A stretch of 42,573 nt of DNA, taken from the NCBI GenBank assembly GCA_019416685.1, contig DXWV01000075.1, positions 1 to 42,573 on the forward strand. The letters run 5' to 3'. Below the pieces are notes generated by a model. The model ran no database searches, was not told the origin of the DNA, and was given only the letters and a program-made list of their open reading frames with translations. The DNA is from Bacteroides sp. Lineage in GTDB: Bacteria > Bacteroidota > Bacteroidia > Bacteroidales > Bacteroidaceae. Every line of letters starts with the position of its first letter. Position 1 is the stretch's first letter. Position numbers and translations under genes: made by a program. Below, piece by piece: positions 1 through 8,484 of this stretch.

Positions 1-67
1 GGGTACTGTCGCCGATTTGCACAGCGTTCCCTTATGACTAAACCTCTTTTTAGTTCCGGAACCGGGA

Positions 68-75
68 CAAAGATA
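68..75 (-). promoter_or_regulatory. Candidate -7 box for a leftward gene beyond the left edge
   Basis: The minus strand reads TATCTTTG, a match to the Bacteroides -7 consensus TAnnTTTG. A 10-base palindrome GTTCCGGAAC (53-62) lies just downstream of it. No start codon is visible before the edge, so the gene it would serve is not seen. There is no good -33 TTTG. Confidence 0.3.
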
Positions 76-146
76 AGAGATTTACTTATAGGTATAAAGG
101 CTTTTAACATTAAATTTCGGGAAACTTTTCTTTCTTCCTGATACAG

Positions 147-171
147 AAAGTTTTCCAAAACGGAAAACTTT
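147..171 (-). terminator. Stem-loop just after the hemolysin III gene
   Basis: Two perfect 10-base arms (AAAGTTTTCC and its complement) enclose a 5-base loop, starting 7 bases past the stop codon of the leftward gene. A true uridine run is lacking on the minus strand, so this is a likely but not classical terminator. Confidence 0.5.
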
Positions 172-177
172 TAAGAT

Positions 178-828
178 TTATAAGATCATCCAGATTGCTA
201 TAATATGCCCTACGCTACCTCCCAGGCAGAAGAGATGAAATACTGAATGCATATAAGGTTTACGAAGAGAATAGAATACTGCACCGATGATGTAAGAAGC
301 ACCTCCACCTATCAACCACCAGAAAGCAGGTGAGGCTCCCATCTCCGAAAGACAGTTCATTAGTGGTTTCAGGGCTATTAGGATAGCAGCACCCATTCCA
401 ATGTAACAACATGTTTCGAGGTTACTGTGTTCTTTCAGTTTCTTGAAACTCAGAATAAAACCTGCAAGTGCGGAGAGCCATACGAAGGTGAAGATTCCCC
501 ATCCCCATCCGCCGGCATGCCGCATCACCAATAGTGTGAATGGGGTATAAGTGCCTGCGATATGCAGGTAGATAGCTCCGTGGTCAAATTTACGTAACAA
601 TTCTTTTCTCGGTCCCGGCCTGGAAGCATGATACCAGGTTGAACTGATATAGGACGATAACATACCTGCCAGATAGACTGCAATGCAGGTAACTGCCCAG
701 TTCGGCTCACTACCGGTAGCCGCTTTTACCAGCAGGAAGTATCCGGCTATAATTCCCAGCAAAATTCCGGCAGCGTGACTGAGTGTATTAGCGAGTTCTT
801 CGCCATGAGTATATCGATGATTATCCAA
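178..828 (-). CDS. trhA: Hemolysin III / PAQR-family membrane protein
   Basis: 216 residues, the usual length of the bacterial hemolysin III (TrhA/YqfA) branch of the PAQR superfamily. About seven hydrophobic segments are visible. The family's polar signature residues are present: E and SH near the N terminus (ELANTLSHAAG), SSTWYHA around residue 63-69, FDHGAIYLHIAGTYTP near 81-96, and a late HSVFHL...GGSVGH block. In the family these histidines and acidic residues form a metal-dependent hydrolase-like site in the inner membrane. The physiological role in Bacteroides is unclear, and the name hemolysin is historical. The start is a TTG at 826-828: no ATG or GTG precedes the conserved N terminus, and a near-consensus -7 box (TACCTTTA, minus strand, 853-860) lies about 25 bases upstream. 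It appears to be a single-gene unit followed by a stem-loop. Confidence 0.9.
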   Translation of the reverse strand: MDNHRYTHGEELANTLSHAAGILLGIIAGYFLLVKAATGSEPNWAVTCIAVYLAGMLSSYISSTWYHASRPGPRKELLRKFDHGAIYLHIAGTYTPFTLLVMRHAGGWGWGIFTFVWLSALAGFILSFKKLKEHSNLETCCYIGMGAAILIALKPLMNCLSEMGASPAFWWLIGGGASYIIGAVFYSLRKPYMHSVFHLFCLGGSVGHIIAIWMIL

Positions 829-930
829 TGTTGCACATTTTAGCTTTCGGCCGTAAAGGTACTCTATTTTTCTAAAACATTTTCCTGGTGGCAGTTTAAA
901 AATGGATAATAAGGGTACTTGTTCATATCA

Positions 931-1052
931 GAATCTATTTACGATTAGACGATGTACGATGTACGATTGGGATTACTCCGTTTTTGACAGCGCTGAAACA
1001 AGCTTTTAAAAGAGTAACTTCAATCGTACATCGTCTAATCGTAAATAGATTC
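931..1052. repeat. Palindromic repeat, family A, copy 1
   Basis: Two perfect 30-base arms (931-960 and 1023-1052) are built on the word TTTACGATTAGACGAT and enclose a 62-base loop. The loop starts CGATTGGGATTAC and ends GTAACTTCAATCG. The same loop borders recur, in the other orientation, in the copies at 34801-34900 and 36378-36492, so the family is homologous beyond its arms. A near-direct repeat TTCATATC(A/T)GAAT overlaps both outer ends (922-934 and 1050-1062). Confidence 0.8.
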
Positions 1053-1063
1053 ATATCTGAATA

Positions 1064-1387
1064 GTAACGAAGATTATGGGTATATCTTTTCGGTAGCGGA
1101 AGTGCCCCTAAACGACATCGTCACCGTTGCCCGGTGTCGTACTTTGTTTTTCTCAGAAAGGAACGTTCCTTTTCCCGGTGGGCAGTATTGTTTTACATGT
1201 ACATGTTTCACTGCTTTAGATGTACATGTTTCACTGTCTTACATGTACATGTTTCGCAGCTTTACATGTACATCTAAAACAACGTTGCACACCGAGGCAT
1301 CATACGTTCCTCTATGAGGCAGAGCTTTATTGATACCGGAGAAAGAGACTGATGGTAATGACAAACACCATTTAGCACAAAATTGAT
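1064..1387 (+). repeat. 324-base dispersed element, copy 1, with a palindrome array
   Basis: This matches 23168-23491 in reverse complement over exactly the same length, with no net indels and roughly 85-90% identity by eye in the outer parts. The centre holds four ACATGTACATGT-like palindromes at 1195, 1218, 1241 and 1264, a strict 23-base period, joined by 11-base linkers with a CTGC/CTGT core in most. It sits in a gene-free gap (829-1437). No terminal inverted repeats, transposase or target duplication were seen. It contains small open frames, but none survives intact in both copies. Confidence 0.8.
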
Positions 1388-1437
1388 TCTAATGAACTAA
1401 ACTCACCATAGAATCACAGAATTTCACAGAGTTTCAA
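1388..1437. repeat. Degenerate half of the CACAGAG palindrome (family D)
   Basis: The stretch CACCATAGAATCACAG followed by TTTCACAGAGTTTC resembles one outer arm of the nested palindromes at 22947-23160 and 29195-29406. It directly follows the 324-base element, as the full copy does at the second locus. It ends at the stop codon of the neighbouring gene. Confidence 0.45.
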
Positions 1438-3348
1438 TTAACCATCGCTTGGCGCATCTCCCCGTGCGGGAAGCACTTCTTTTTTTAAGATAATCTTGCT
1501 ATTGTATTGTCCTGCTATCTGCTTGCGAAATTCAAGAAAATCTTTATAAGATTCTTTAGGGTAAACGCCTTTGTGCATTAGTAAACGGTGTACAATATAT
1601 ATTTCCTTACCCTTCACTTGTAAAGAAGAGCTAAAGGTGCCGAAATTGTTTTCCGCTTTATAGCTTTTGGGAAGAGATTCTATGGCATATCCTTCCGGTA
1701 TCTGCAAAAGAATGCTGTCTGTATCCAGATAGCCGTAGTTGATATGAACGTCCTGAATACGTTGTTTGAGTTCGGGCGTAGTGAAACCTTTTCGAAAGAT
1801 ATTGGCAGGAATAAATAGTCGGTTACCTGTCTTGTTTCCATATTGCTCGGTATCCACCGCGTATTGCAGATCAATCTGGGGGATTGCATCTTTTTTCTCG
1901 GTTATCTGTACATCACTTATGTTGGCTTGTACCAGATTGATATTAGAACGCAAATGATCTTTTTGCCGGGCGGGTTCAAGGTGGGTAATGCCTATCATGC
2001 TTTCATATTGGAAAAGACGGGAAGTTTCACAAACCTTTACTTTTGCTCCTCCGGTAGGGGTAAGTGTGATTTGGGCAATTGTTGTTTGTGTGTTGAGTGA
2101 ATCGGGGTAGGAGGGTAATCGGTGAAGTTTACCTCCGTCCGGTGTAACGAGGAGAGCATCGTGTCCGGCAATGTCACTGTGTATATATCCAAAAGGTAAT
2201 TGCGGATTGGTACACTCCAGCCAAAGCGTATCTCCGGGGAGCGGAACTTGCAGGATGACATGGTTCATCTGATTGGCACTGGAAAAGTCGGGCAGTAGCC
2301 GTTCATTGTCTGTGCTGATGGCAGTATATACAGAAGAGATACCCAGTTCATTCAACATAGCACGGGTGTAGTTGGATAATCCTTTGCAATCGCCGAAACC
2401 CGCGCGACAGACGTCAGCTGCTGCAATGGGCTGCAATCCTCCGATACCTAACTGGATACTCACATAGCGCGTTGTGGTAGCCAGGTAGTTGTAGATGGCT
2501 TGTACCTTTTCGCGAGGAGTTGTACAATGGGCAGTTAATTCACGTAGTTTTGTTTTTATAGGTTCAGTCAGTTGGTCACGTCCCGTGAGTAAGTTGTTTT
2601 GCCATGCGCCATATGATTGCCAGGTACTCATATCTCCTTGTGTACCATCAAAGATAAATTGCCCCGGCGAAAAATAAATCCGGGGAATACGCTCGGATAG
2701 TGATGCACCGAATGGTTCATATTCAAGGGCGGCTATTGGTCCTATAGATGCCTCTGTGAGGGTATTACCGTCCGGGGTTGTTTTTTGTGTAATATCTGTC
2801 TGGATATTGATTGCCCGGTAGCGGGTAGGCATATTTGGGGGAGTCCGAAGACTGTATGCAGCCTTGACCACCGATTGATTGTACATTTTTTGAGGAACAA
2901 AATTCGGATAGGCTATCAGCCCGTCTTTGCATTTCACTTCCCATTCATATTTTATCGTAAGCGGATAGCGTGGGAGGTTGCACTCGTAATAATAAGTATA
3001 GTCATCACTGGTTAGCCCCGAAGAGTATTCGGTCATTTGCAAATCCGATTTCTTAATTTTGCGGATGACCTTGCCGGTCGGGTCTGTAATCTCTCCGGAG
3101 AATTTTCGCAGAGAACGAAACTTGTCACACATACAAAAGAAGTGTGCAGCGTCCCGTCCCTTTTCATTAAGAATGGTGATAGTATAACTTTCCTTTTGCA
3201 GAGCACTTGTTGCCGATTCACAGATAATCTCTGTGGTAGCATTTTGCACGATGGAGTAGGCGTTGCGAGTAATGTCTACTTGCGCTCGCATAGCAAAAGG
3301 TACAAGCAAGAGTAACAGAATACTACTGTATAATTTATTTCTTGTCAT
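1438..3348 (-). CDS. Exported DUF3857 / transglutaminase-like protein, catalytic residues present
   Basis: 636 residues with a Sec signal peptide (residues 1-22, cleavage near MRAQ). A DUF3857-type beta-rich region (about 25-230) is followed by a transglutaminase core (about 260-385) and a C-terminal beta domain. The core keeps GDCKG with Cys321 and NHVILQV with His363. The third position reads E378 (LWLECT) rather than Asp. The family is thought to be periplasmic or outer-membrane associated, acting as a cysteine peptidase or amidase-like enzyme; the substrate is unknown. It is the last gene of a three-gene leftward operon, 7 bases after its paralogue. The final 12 residues are encoded by the dispersed GC-rich hairpin repeat, so they are probably not part of the ancestral fold. 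Confidence 0.85.
   Translation of the reverse strand: MTRNKLYSSILLLLLVPFAMRAQVDITRNAYSIVQNATTEIICESATSALQKESYTITILNEKGRDAAHFFCMCDKFRSLRKFSGEITDPTGKVIRKIKKSDLQMTEYSSGLTSDDYTYYYECNLPRYPLTIKYEWEVKCKDGLIAYPNFVPQKMYNQSVVKAAYSLRTPPNMPTRYRAINIQTDITQKTTPDGNTLTEASIGPIAALEYEPFGASLSERIPRIYFSPGQFIFDGTQGDMSTWQSYGAWQNNLLTGRDQLTEPIKTKLRELTAHCTTPREKVQAIYNYLATTTRYVSIQLGIGGLQPIAAADVCRAGFGDCKGLSNYTRAMLNELGISSVYTAISTDNERLLPDFSSANQMNHVILQVPLPGDTLWLECTNPQLPFGYIHSDIAGHDALLVTPDGGKLHRLPSYPDSLNTQTTIAQITLTPTGGAKVKVCETSRLFQYESMIGITHLEPARQKDHLRSNINLVQANISDVQITEKKDAIPQIDLQYAVDTEQYGNKTGNRLFIPANIFRKGFTTPELKQRIQDVHINYGYLDTDSILLQIPEGYAIESLPKSYKAENNFGTFSSSLQVKGKEIYIVHRLLMHKGVYPKESYKDFLEFRKQIAGQYNSKIILKKEVLPARGDAPSDG
1442..1480 (-). 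repeat. GC-rich hairpin repeat (copy P1) inside the 3' end of a gene
   Basis: On the minus strand this reads AGTGCTTCCCGCACGGGG followed by AGATGCGCCAAGCGATGG. It recurs at 29092-29127 and 30154-30189 with few changes. CTTCCC and GGGGAG form a short stem. Here it encodes the last residues VLPARGDAPSDG of the 636-residue protein. Confidence 0.7.
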
Positions 3349-3355
3349 GATCGCT

Positions 3356-5347
3356 TTACAATTTTTTTAGTACTACTGTTTCATTGTTCTTTTCTGCTAT
3401 TACTTTCCAGAAGTGATGCAGCCCGGCATACTCTGCTGGTAGATAAAGCAATTTGCTGGAATTGAAGATATAATTGATTGTTAGCTTATTGCCTTGTACG
3501 GCAATATTGTAACGACACATGCCTTGTCCATCTTCAGTTTTTACCTGTAGTGCCTCAGGCAGTTCATCTACTGCATATCCTTCGGGGATGGTCAGATTAA
3601 CGGACAATGTGATTTGTTCTGCATAGGGATATTCCACAGGAAGCTTTCGTTCGGTTTGAGTGAAGGGATTCTTTTCTGTGTGCAGAAACACAAGCGGGTT
3701 CAAGTAAATGAAGTTGTCGTTGACGGTGGCTTGCTTTTCAAATATGATAGTTTCTTTTACTTGCGGAGAGAACTTGTTGATACCTTGTGTATTGAATACA
3801 CTTATTTTTATGTCTTCTTTCGATGCCAGTTCGTTAACAAATTCGGTACTGTCTTTGGCAGTCTGATATTTTTTTCTGAAGGTAGAAGCATATTGTCCCA
3901 TATAGCTTGTGTTACGGCTACCATATATTTTACCATCCGGGTTGATAACTGCATTTACCATGGAGCGTAGTTGATTTTTGCAGGTTTGACTCAAATCGAC
4001 CCATTTGCTTTGGCGACTTCCCATTATTGCCCGTGCCCGGTTTACCATTAGCACAGGAGGGAGTACATTCAAATAGCCATTGGTTACTGAGCCGTCCAGG
4101 TAGACAAGTGTACTGTCTGTATTGGCTATACCTACAATGAAGGTGTTCAGTTTCTGTATGGTAGGATGTGCATAAGGAAGTATTCCCATGCTGCGGCGGC
4201 TCATAACTATCGGGAAGGAGGGAATGCCCGCATCCTTGAGCATGCTCATTAGGATGAAGTTGATTTCGGCATTGTTACCTATACCTTCTTTTACTGTTTT
4301 TTTACTTTTACCTCCATAAAGTGCATATTCTTCATTCCAGGATATTTTCTTCTTCAATAAAGTATAAATAGCAGCTATTTTTTCTTCGTTACTTTTTAAG
4401 TTATCTAAGTTTAAGGCAGCCATCTCTTCCCGGTATGGATTTTGTATTTTAAGTTGTCCGCCAAACTCACTGTCATCCAGTAATGCTTCGTCTATATTCT
4501 CCCAGGTTTGGGTAAATGATTTATAGAGTGCCCCCGGAAAATCGAGTCCACCCAATTCAAGATTGACCTGCGTACCGTAATCTTCTACGCACCAGACGTA
4601 ATTATCGTCATGCAGGCCCGGTAACTTGTTACCTTTGAAACACAAGTGCCGGCCGTTACATTGAAATACTTGCCCTCCGATAACGAGATTGACACCAACC
4701 GTTTCGTCCTCGGTTTGCAGTCGCTCTGTCCCGTGCATATCCAGGTTGAATTTGAAATATTCGGGCACGGTGATATCATATTCTGTATAATGAACAGGAA
4801 TAGACTGTTGGGCACTCCAGTTATTTATATGGAAATAGAAGTCGGATAATATCTTATATCTATATTCAATGACGGTTCCCGGTTTTACGTTAGGAACAGA
4901 GAATTTAACTTGCATGTATTTATCATTGAGGCGTTCTTTAAAGATGAATTCGCGTTTCATTTTCGTACGTACCGTTTTGCCCTCCTCTATATTATAGGCG
5001 AAAGCATCTATCTGACTTACTACCTCTTTCATGGAACTCCCTTTCTTGTCCTCATAATACGGTATGACAACATCGGCAAAAGATGTTCCTTCTGGTTTGA
5101 GTACTTTGATTTTCGTTTCATAAATGTAGTTGATCCGGAAGTCATTGTTGACAACATCATAGAAAACATTCGTCTTCTTGCAGAGTACTACGGCTGCGGC
5201 CGTGGTGTCCGGTTCGTAAACTGTCATTTTGAGTTCTTCGTCCGATGGCTTTCCAAATTTCGTATTAACCTCCGGGACCGTTGTTTCTTGTCCAAAAATA
5301 CCGCTTGCTATGAAACAGGCGATAACAATGAATAGTGTGCGTTTCAT
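3356..5347 (-). CDS. Exported DUF3857 / transglutaminase-fold protein, likely inactive
   Basis: 663 residues with a signal peptide (1-19, ending IFGQ). After it comes KFGKPSDEELKMTVYEPDTT, identical in the upstream paralogue, then a DUF3857 region to about 300 and a transglutaminase-fold core at about 320-420. The catalytic pair is missing: where active members have GDC, this has GNN (Asn359), and where they have NH before the beta-strand it has NT (Thr402). The Asp-containing strand (YLDGS, Asp418) remains. It may act as a binding or structural protein. The two flanking genes are 12 bases upstream and 7 bases downstream, so all three are probably one transcript. Confidence 0.85.
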   Translation of the reverse strand: MKRTLFIVIACFIASGIFGQETTVPEVNTKFGKPSDEELKMTVYEPDTTAAAVVLCKKTNVFYDVVNNDFRINYIYETKIKVLKPEGTSFADVVIPYYEDKKGSSMKEVVSQIDAFAYNIEEGKTVRTKMKREFIFKERLNDKYMQVKFSVPNVKPGTVIEYRYKILSDFYFHINNWSAQQSIPVHYTEYDITVPEYFKFNLDMHGTERLQTEDETVGVNLVIGGQVFQCNGRHLCFKGNKLPGLHDDNYVWCVEDYGTQVNLELGGLDFPGALYKSFTQTWENIDEALLDDSEFGGQLKIQNPYREEMAALNLDNLKSNEEKIAAIYTLLKKKISWNEEYALYGGKSKKTVKEGIGNNAEINFILMSMLKDAGIPSFPIVMSRRSMGILPYAHPTIQKLNTFIVGIANTDSTLVYLDGSVTNGYLNVLPPVLMVNRARAIMGSRQSKWVDLSQTCKNQLRSMVNAVINPDGKIYGSRNTSYMGQYASTFRKKYQTAKDSTEFVNELASKEDIKISVFNTQGINKFSPQVKETIIFEKQATVNDNFIYLNPLVFLHTEKNPFTQTERKLPVEYPYAEQITLSVNLTIPEGYAVDELPEALQVKTEDGQGMCRYNIAVQGNKLTINYIFNSSKLLYLPAEYAGLHHFWKVIAEKNNETVVLKKL

Positions 5348-5359
5348 CTCTAATATGTT

Positions 5360-7378
5360 TTAAAGTTTTTTGAGTACAATGAGTGCATTGTTTTTTTCGG
5401 CAGTGGCGGCCCACAATGCTTGTAAATTAGGATATTCCGCCGGTTCAAAGTGAAGTTGTTTCACTATAAACATATATTTCAGCCGAATGATTCTTTCCTC
5501 TTTTTCGATGTAGTAATGACAACTGATCCCCTTCTTCTCGGTAATATATACCTGGCTTTTGGGAATCTCTTCTATTTGATATCCTTCAGGCAATATGAGG
5601 GTGTTTGTTACGGTGTACATATAGGCTTGCGGCAAGTCTATGGGCATTACTCTATCTGCCTGTATAAAGGGATTTTTGCTGATATGGGTAAATAACATCG
5701 GATTGATATACAGATATTCTTCGTTGGCATTGTCCGCTTTCCGGGTGAATTGTATAGCTTCATAAACAGAACTATTGGTTGCATCAATCTCTTTTTGTGT
5801 GTAATTTGTAATGTGGCAATCATTTTGTGCTTCGTGTTTTCTGATGAAATCTATACTGTCTTTAGCCTGCTTATACTGATGGATACGGTCGAATGCAAAA
5901 TGACCTGTACGTTTAATTTCTTGTGTTCCTGTGAGCAGCTGTTCGGGTGTCAGCGTTGCACGGATTGTCATGCTAATTGTATTATTGGGGATTCGGGTAA
6001 GGTCTACCCACTTTTCCTGGTCACTTAACCTGTTGATAATCCGGGCTTTTTCTACAGTTAATCTTTCGGGCAATACATTTGGGAAAACTTCCGGCATAGA
6101 GCAGTCAAGATAGATATTCTTTTGCTTATCAGTATGTATAGCCACTACAAAAGTGTTTAGTTTTTGTAAGGATGGATAATGAATGGGAAGTCTTCCCGTA
6201 TTGCGCATACGTAATACTACGGGCCATGCTTCAATGCCACAATCACGCAACATATTTATAAAGATAAAATTAAGGTCGGCGTTACTTCCTGTTCCTTTTT
6301 TTATCGTTTTTTTAAGATCGGGGCTATAGAGTTTGTACTCTCCGTTCCATGTCATTTTCTGTTTTAGTAGTTTAAAGATAGCTTCCACTCTCTTTTCAAA
6401 TGGCATATCTGTTAGTTGTAACGCTGCCATTTCCTCATGGTAAGGATTAAACAGGAAAAGCTGCTGGCCGAAATCTTCAAAATCTTCTTTCAGTAAGAAG
6501 TTATCAATATCTTCCCAGGTTTGGGTATACGACTTATAATTTTCGCCTTGTTTCACTCCTTGCAGATCAAAAGAAACACTTACCTTGTGGTCATTGCTAC
6601 ACCATATATATTCTTCGTCATCGGGTAGTGCCGGAAGATGGTGTGCGGTAAAGGTGAGTTCGCGTGCGTGTACCGAGAGAGTTTTTTTGACTTGTCCCAA
6701 TCCTCCTAAGGTAGTATGTTCTATTGTGTATCCACCGTCTTTCTCTTTTACTTTTATCCGGTCTCTGCCTTGCATTTCGATGTTGAAGATAAAGATATTG
6801 GGTATCAGGATACTGTATTCACTGTATATTGTAGGAATTTCTGTTTGCATCACCCAGTCTTCCAGTTGAAGATAATAATCGGATGCCTGTTTATAACGAT
6901 ATTCAATTACAGTTCCTTCTTTTACGGCAGGTATGGAAAACTTGAGTTGCATATACCGTTCATTGATGCGCTCTCGTATGATAAAGTTGTTTTTAGTGGT
7001 TGTCTTTACTCGTTTACCATTTTCCAGATTATAGGCATAAGCTTCCAGATCGTAGATATTATCTCTATTCTCTGAGGTTTGTTCCGGTGCATAATAGGGG
7101 ATATTGATGTCGGCATATTGTTTGCCTTCCGACTTTAGTATCTTTATTTTCACACTACGTTGTGTGATAAGTACGAATTCATTATTAGTATATCTGTAAT
7201 TGCTTTTCCCTATATCATATAATACAATGGCGGTTGCTGTGGTATCGGGTTCGTAAACCGTCATTTTTAGTTCTTCATCTGATGGCTTTCCGAATTTCAG
7301 GGTCGGCTCTATTGTATGTCCGAAGATATACAGATTGAAGAAGAATAGCAGAAATAGTATAGTTAGTGTGCATTTCAT
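5360..7378 (-). CDS. Exported DUF3857 / transglutaminase-fold protein, likely inactive (first of operon)
   Basis: 672 residues from the chosen start, with a strong signal peptide MKCTLTILFLLFFFNLYIFG. The frame is open up to 7468, but a Bacteroides -7 box at 7405-7412 lies inside that extension. This favours the ATG at 7378 or the one at 7390. It is a close paralogue of the next gene: the mature N termini share about 20 identical residues. In the transglutaminase core the Cys position is Asn366 (GSNADLN) and the His position is Thr409 (KLNTFVV), while Asp425 is kept, so peptidase or cross-linking activity is unlikely. It probably arose with its neighbour by tandem duplication after the catalytic residues were lost. 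Confidence 0.85.
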   Translation of the reverse strand: MKCTLTILFLLFFFNLYIFGHTIEPTLKFGKPSDEELKMTVYEPDTTATAIVLYDIGKSNYRYTNNEFVLITQRSVKIKILKSEGKQYADINIPYYAPEQTSENRDNIYDLEAYAYNLENGKRVKTTTKNNFIIRERINERYMQLKFSIPAVKEGTVIEYRYKQASDYYLQLEDWVMQTEIPTIYSEYSILIPNIFIFNIEMQGRDRIKVKEKDGGYTIEHTTLGGLGQVKKTLSVHARELTFTAHHLPALPDDEEYIWCSNDHKVSVSFDLQGVKQGENYKSYTQTWEDIDNFLLKEDFEDFGQQLFLFNPYHEEMAALQLTDMPFEKRVEAIFKLLKQKMTWNGEYKLYSPDLKKTIKKGTGSNADLNFIFINMLRDCGIEAWPVVLRMRNTGRLPIHYPSLQKLNTFVVAIHTDKQKNIYLDCSMPEVFPNVLPERLTVEKARIINRLSDQEKWVDLTRIPNNTISMTIRATLTPEQLLTGTQEIKRTGHFAFDRIHQYKQAKDSIDFIRKHEAQNDCHITNYTQKEIDATNSSVYEAIQFTRKADNANEEYLYINPMLFTHISKNPFIQADRVMPIDLPQAYMYTVTNTLILPEGYQIEEIPKSQVYITEKKGISCHYYIEKEERIIRLKYMFIVKQLHFEPAEYPNLQALWAATAEKNNALIVLKKL

Positions 7379-7404
7379 AGCTATTTGCATTTTTGTTAAT
7401 ATTG

Positions 7405-7412
7405 CAAATATA
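7405..7412 (-). promoter_or_regulatory. -7 box for the transglutaminase-fold operon
   Basis: The minus strand reads TATATTTG, 27 bases before the ATG at 7378 and 15 before that at 7390. No TTTG is found at the usual -33 spacing. It is the only good -7 match between the upstream terminator and the gene. Confidence 0.45.
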
Positions 7413-7472
7413 TGTAAAAAGGCATAATAACGGTTATTTTCAGTATTTTTTTTGTAAAAAAGAAGCAAAAAG

Positions 7473-7505
7473 AAAGGGATTGCTCAAAAAAAGAGCAATC
7501 CCTTT
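7473..7505 (-). terminator. Strong terminator of ddh
   Basis: Perfect 13-base arms (AAAGGGATTGCTC and its complement) enclose a 7-base loop, 30 bases after the ddh stop. On the minus strand the stem is followed by CTTTTTGCTTCTTTTTT, a good uridine-rich tail. Confidence 0.85.
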
Positions 7506-7534
7506 GTATAAATGCAGAATCTGACTATTATTAT

Positions 7535-8434
7535 TTACACCAGGTGGCCGATCCATTCTTCGCGGTCGCCTGGGAGAAGATCAATTACGGGAACTTCAAT
7601 CATCGTGTAGCATCCCGGTTGTTGGCGCATAGAGGCGCGGGCAACGCAAACCAGAACCTGTGCTGTCAGGGCGGGGTTATTGATACGCATATTGAATTCA
7701 AATAATTGATTTTGTGTTTTACCGGATACACCTTTGCGGGTCAGGTTTACGCCATGCCCCATGTCAAGAAGCGCGTCGACACTGGATACTTGTTGTACGT
7801 GAGTTTCGTCGTTTACAAAATAAGCGTCAGATTTGATTGCAGCAGCCACCTCATCAAACTTATAACCATCTTTCAGCTCGATGTAAACCATACGGCGATG
7901 GATTCCGGTTCCGGTAGGAATGGTCATTGAAAGAGCAGCTTTTACACCGTCAATAGCTTTTACTGCTACGGTATGTCCCATGCTCATGCCCGGACCAAAG
8001 TTTGTGTAAGTAATACCTTTGGGAGCAATAGCTTCCAGCATAGTACGTACAATGGAGTCGCTACCCGGATCCCAACCTGCTGATATGATAGATACAGCTC
8101 CGTGTTCTTTTGCAGAAACGTTGAGCTCACGGCGGAGTGCAGTAATACCTGTATGAATATCAAAACTATCTACTGTATTGATTCCTAATGCCAAAATTTC
8201 TTTGGCGTATGTTTCTACGCTACGGGTAGGGGTACAAAGGATTGCTACATCTACTCCCTGCAGTTCTTTTATATCTTTTACTACGGCGTAATCATTTAGT
8301 TCGGTTGGCTTGTTCTCAGCTCCTGCGCGGCGAACTACACCTGCTATTTCAAAGTCCGGGGCTGCCTGGAGAGCTTCCAGTACATAACGGCCAATATTAC
8401 CATAACCAACAATGGCTGCTCTTACTTTTTTCAT
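7535..8434 (-). CDS. ddh: meso-Diaminopimelate D-dehydrogenase
   Basis: 299 residues from MKKVRAAIVGYGNIGR, whose GYGNIG is the NADP-binding Rossmann loop. CTPTRSV, SAGWDPGSDS and GPGMSMGHTVAVKAI are recognisable family blocks of substrate- and cofactor-binding residues. The enzyme makes meso-diaminopimelate from tetrahydrodipicolinate, NADPH and ammonia in one step, for lysine and peptidoglycan. The frame is open to 8479, but a -7 promoter box at 8477-8484 makes the longest form unlikely. An intermediate ATG at 8458 (307 residues) cannot be excluded. It is a single-gene unit with its own promoter and terminator, divergent from ruvA. Confidence 0.93.
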   Translation of the reverse strand: MKKVRAAIVGYGNIGRYVLEALQAAPDFEIAGVVRRAGAENKPTELNDYAVVKDIKELQGVDVAILCTPTRSVETYAKEILALGINTVDSFDIHTGITALRRELNVSAKEHGAVSIISAGWDPGSDSIVRTMLEAIAPKGITYTNFGPGMSMGHTVAVKAIDGVKAALSMTIPTGTGIHRRMVYIELKDGYKFDEVAAAIKSDAYFVNDETHVQQVSSVDALLDMGHGVNLTRKGVSGKTQNQLFEFNMRINNPALTAQVLVCVARASMRQQPGCYTMIEVPVIDLLPGDREEWIGHLV

Positions 8435-8476
8435 TCTTTTATGGGTTTCGTTTAACATATTTCTTTCTTTCTGTTG

Positions 8477-8484
8477 CAAAAATA
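8477..8484 (-). promoter_or_regulatory. -7 box for ddh
   Basis: The minus strand reads TATTTTTG, matching TAnnTTTG, about 45 bases before the preferred ddh start at 8434. No clear -33 TTTG. Confidence 0.4.

Noticed and set aside
922..1062. Target-site duplication around family A copy 1 (TTCATATC(A/T)GAAT)
   Set aside because: The repeat overlaps the arms themselves and the other copies lack it, so it is not good evidence of insertion.
1195..1275. CRISPR-like array
   Set aside because: The 23-base units are whole degenerate tandem repeats without unique spacers, only four units exist, and no cas gene is near.
1102..1317. 71-codon open frame inside the first 324-base element
   Set aside because: The same frame is broken in the second copy, and its Cys/His/Val-rich product just reflects the ACATGTACATGT repeats.
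7379..7468. 30-codon N-terminal extension of the first transglutaminase-fold gene
   Set aside because: A -7 promoter box lies inside it, and a normal signal peptide starts at 7378.
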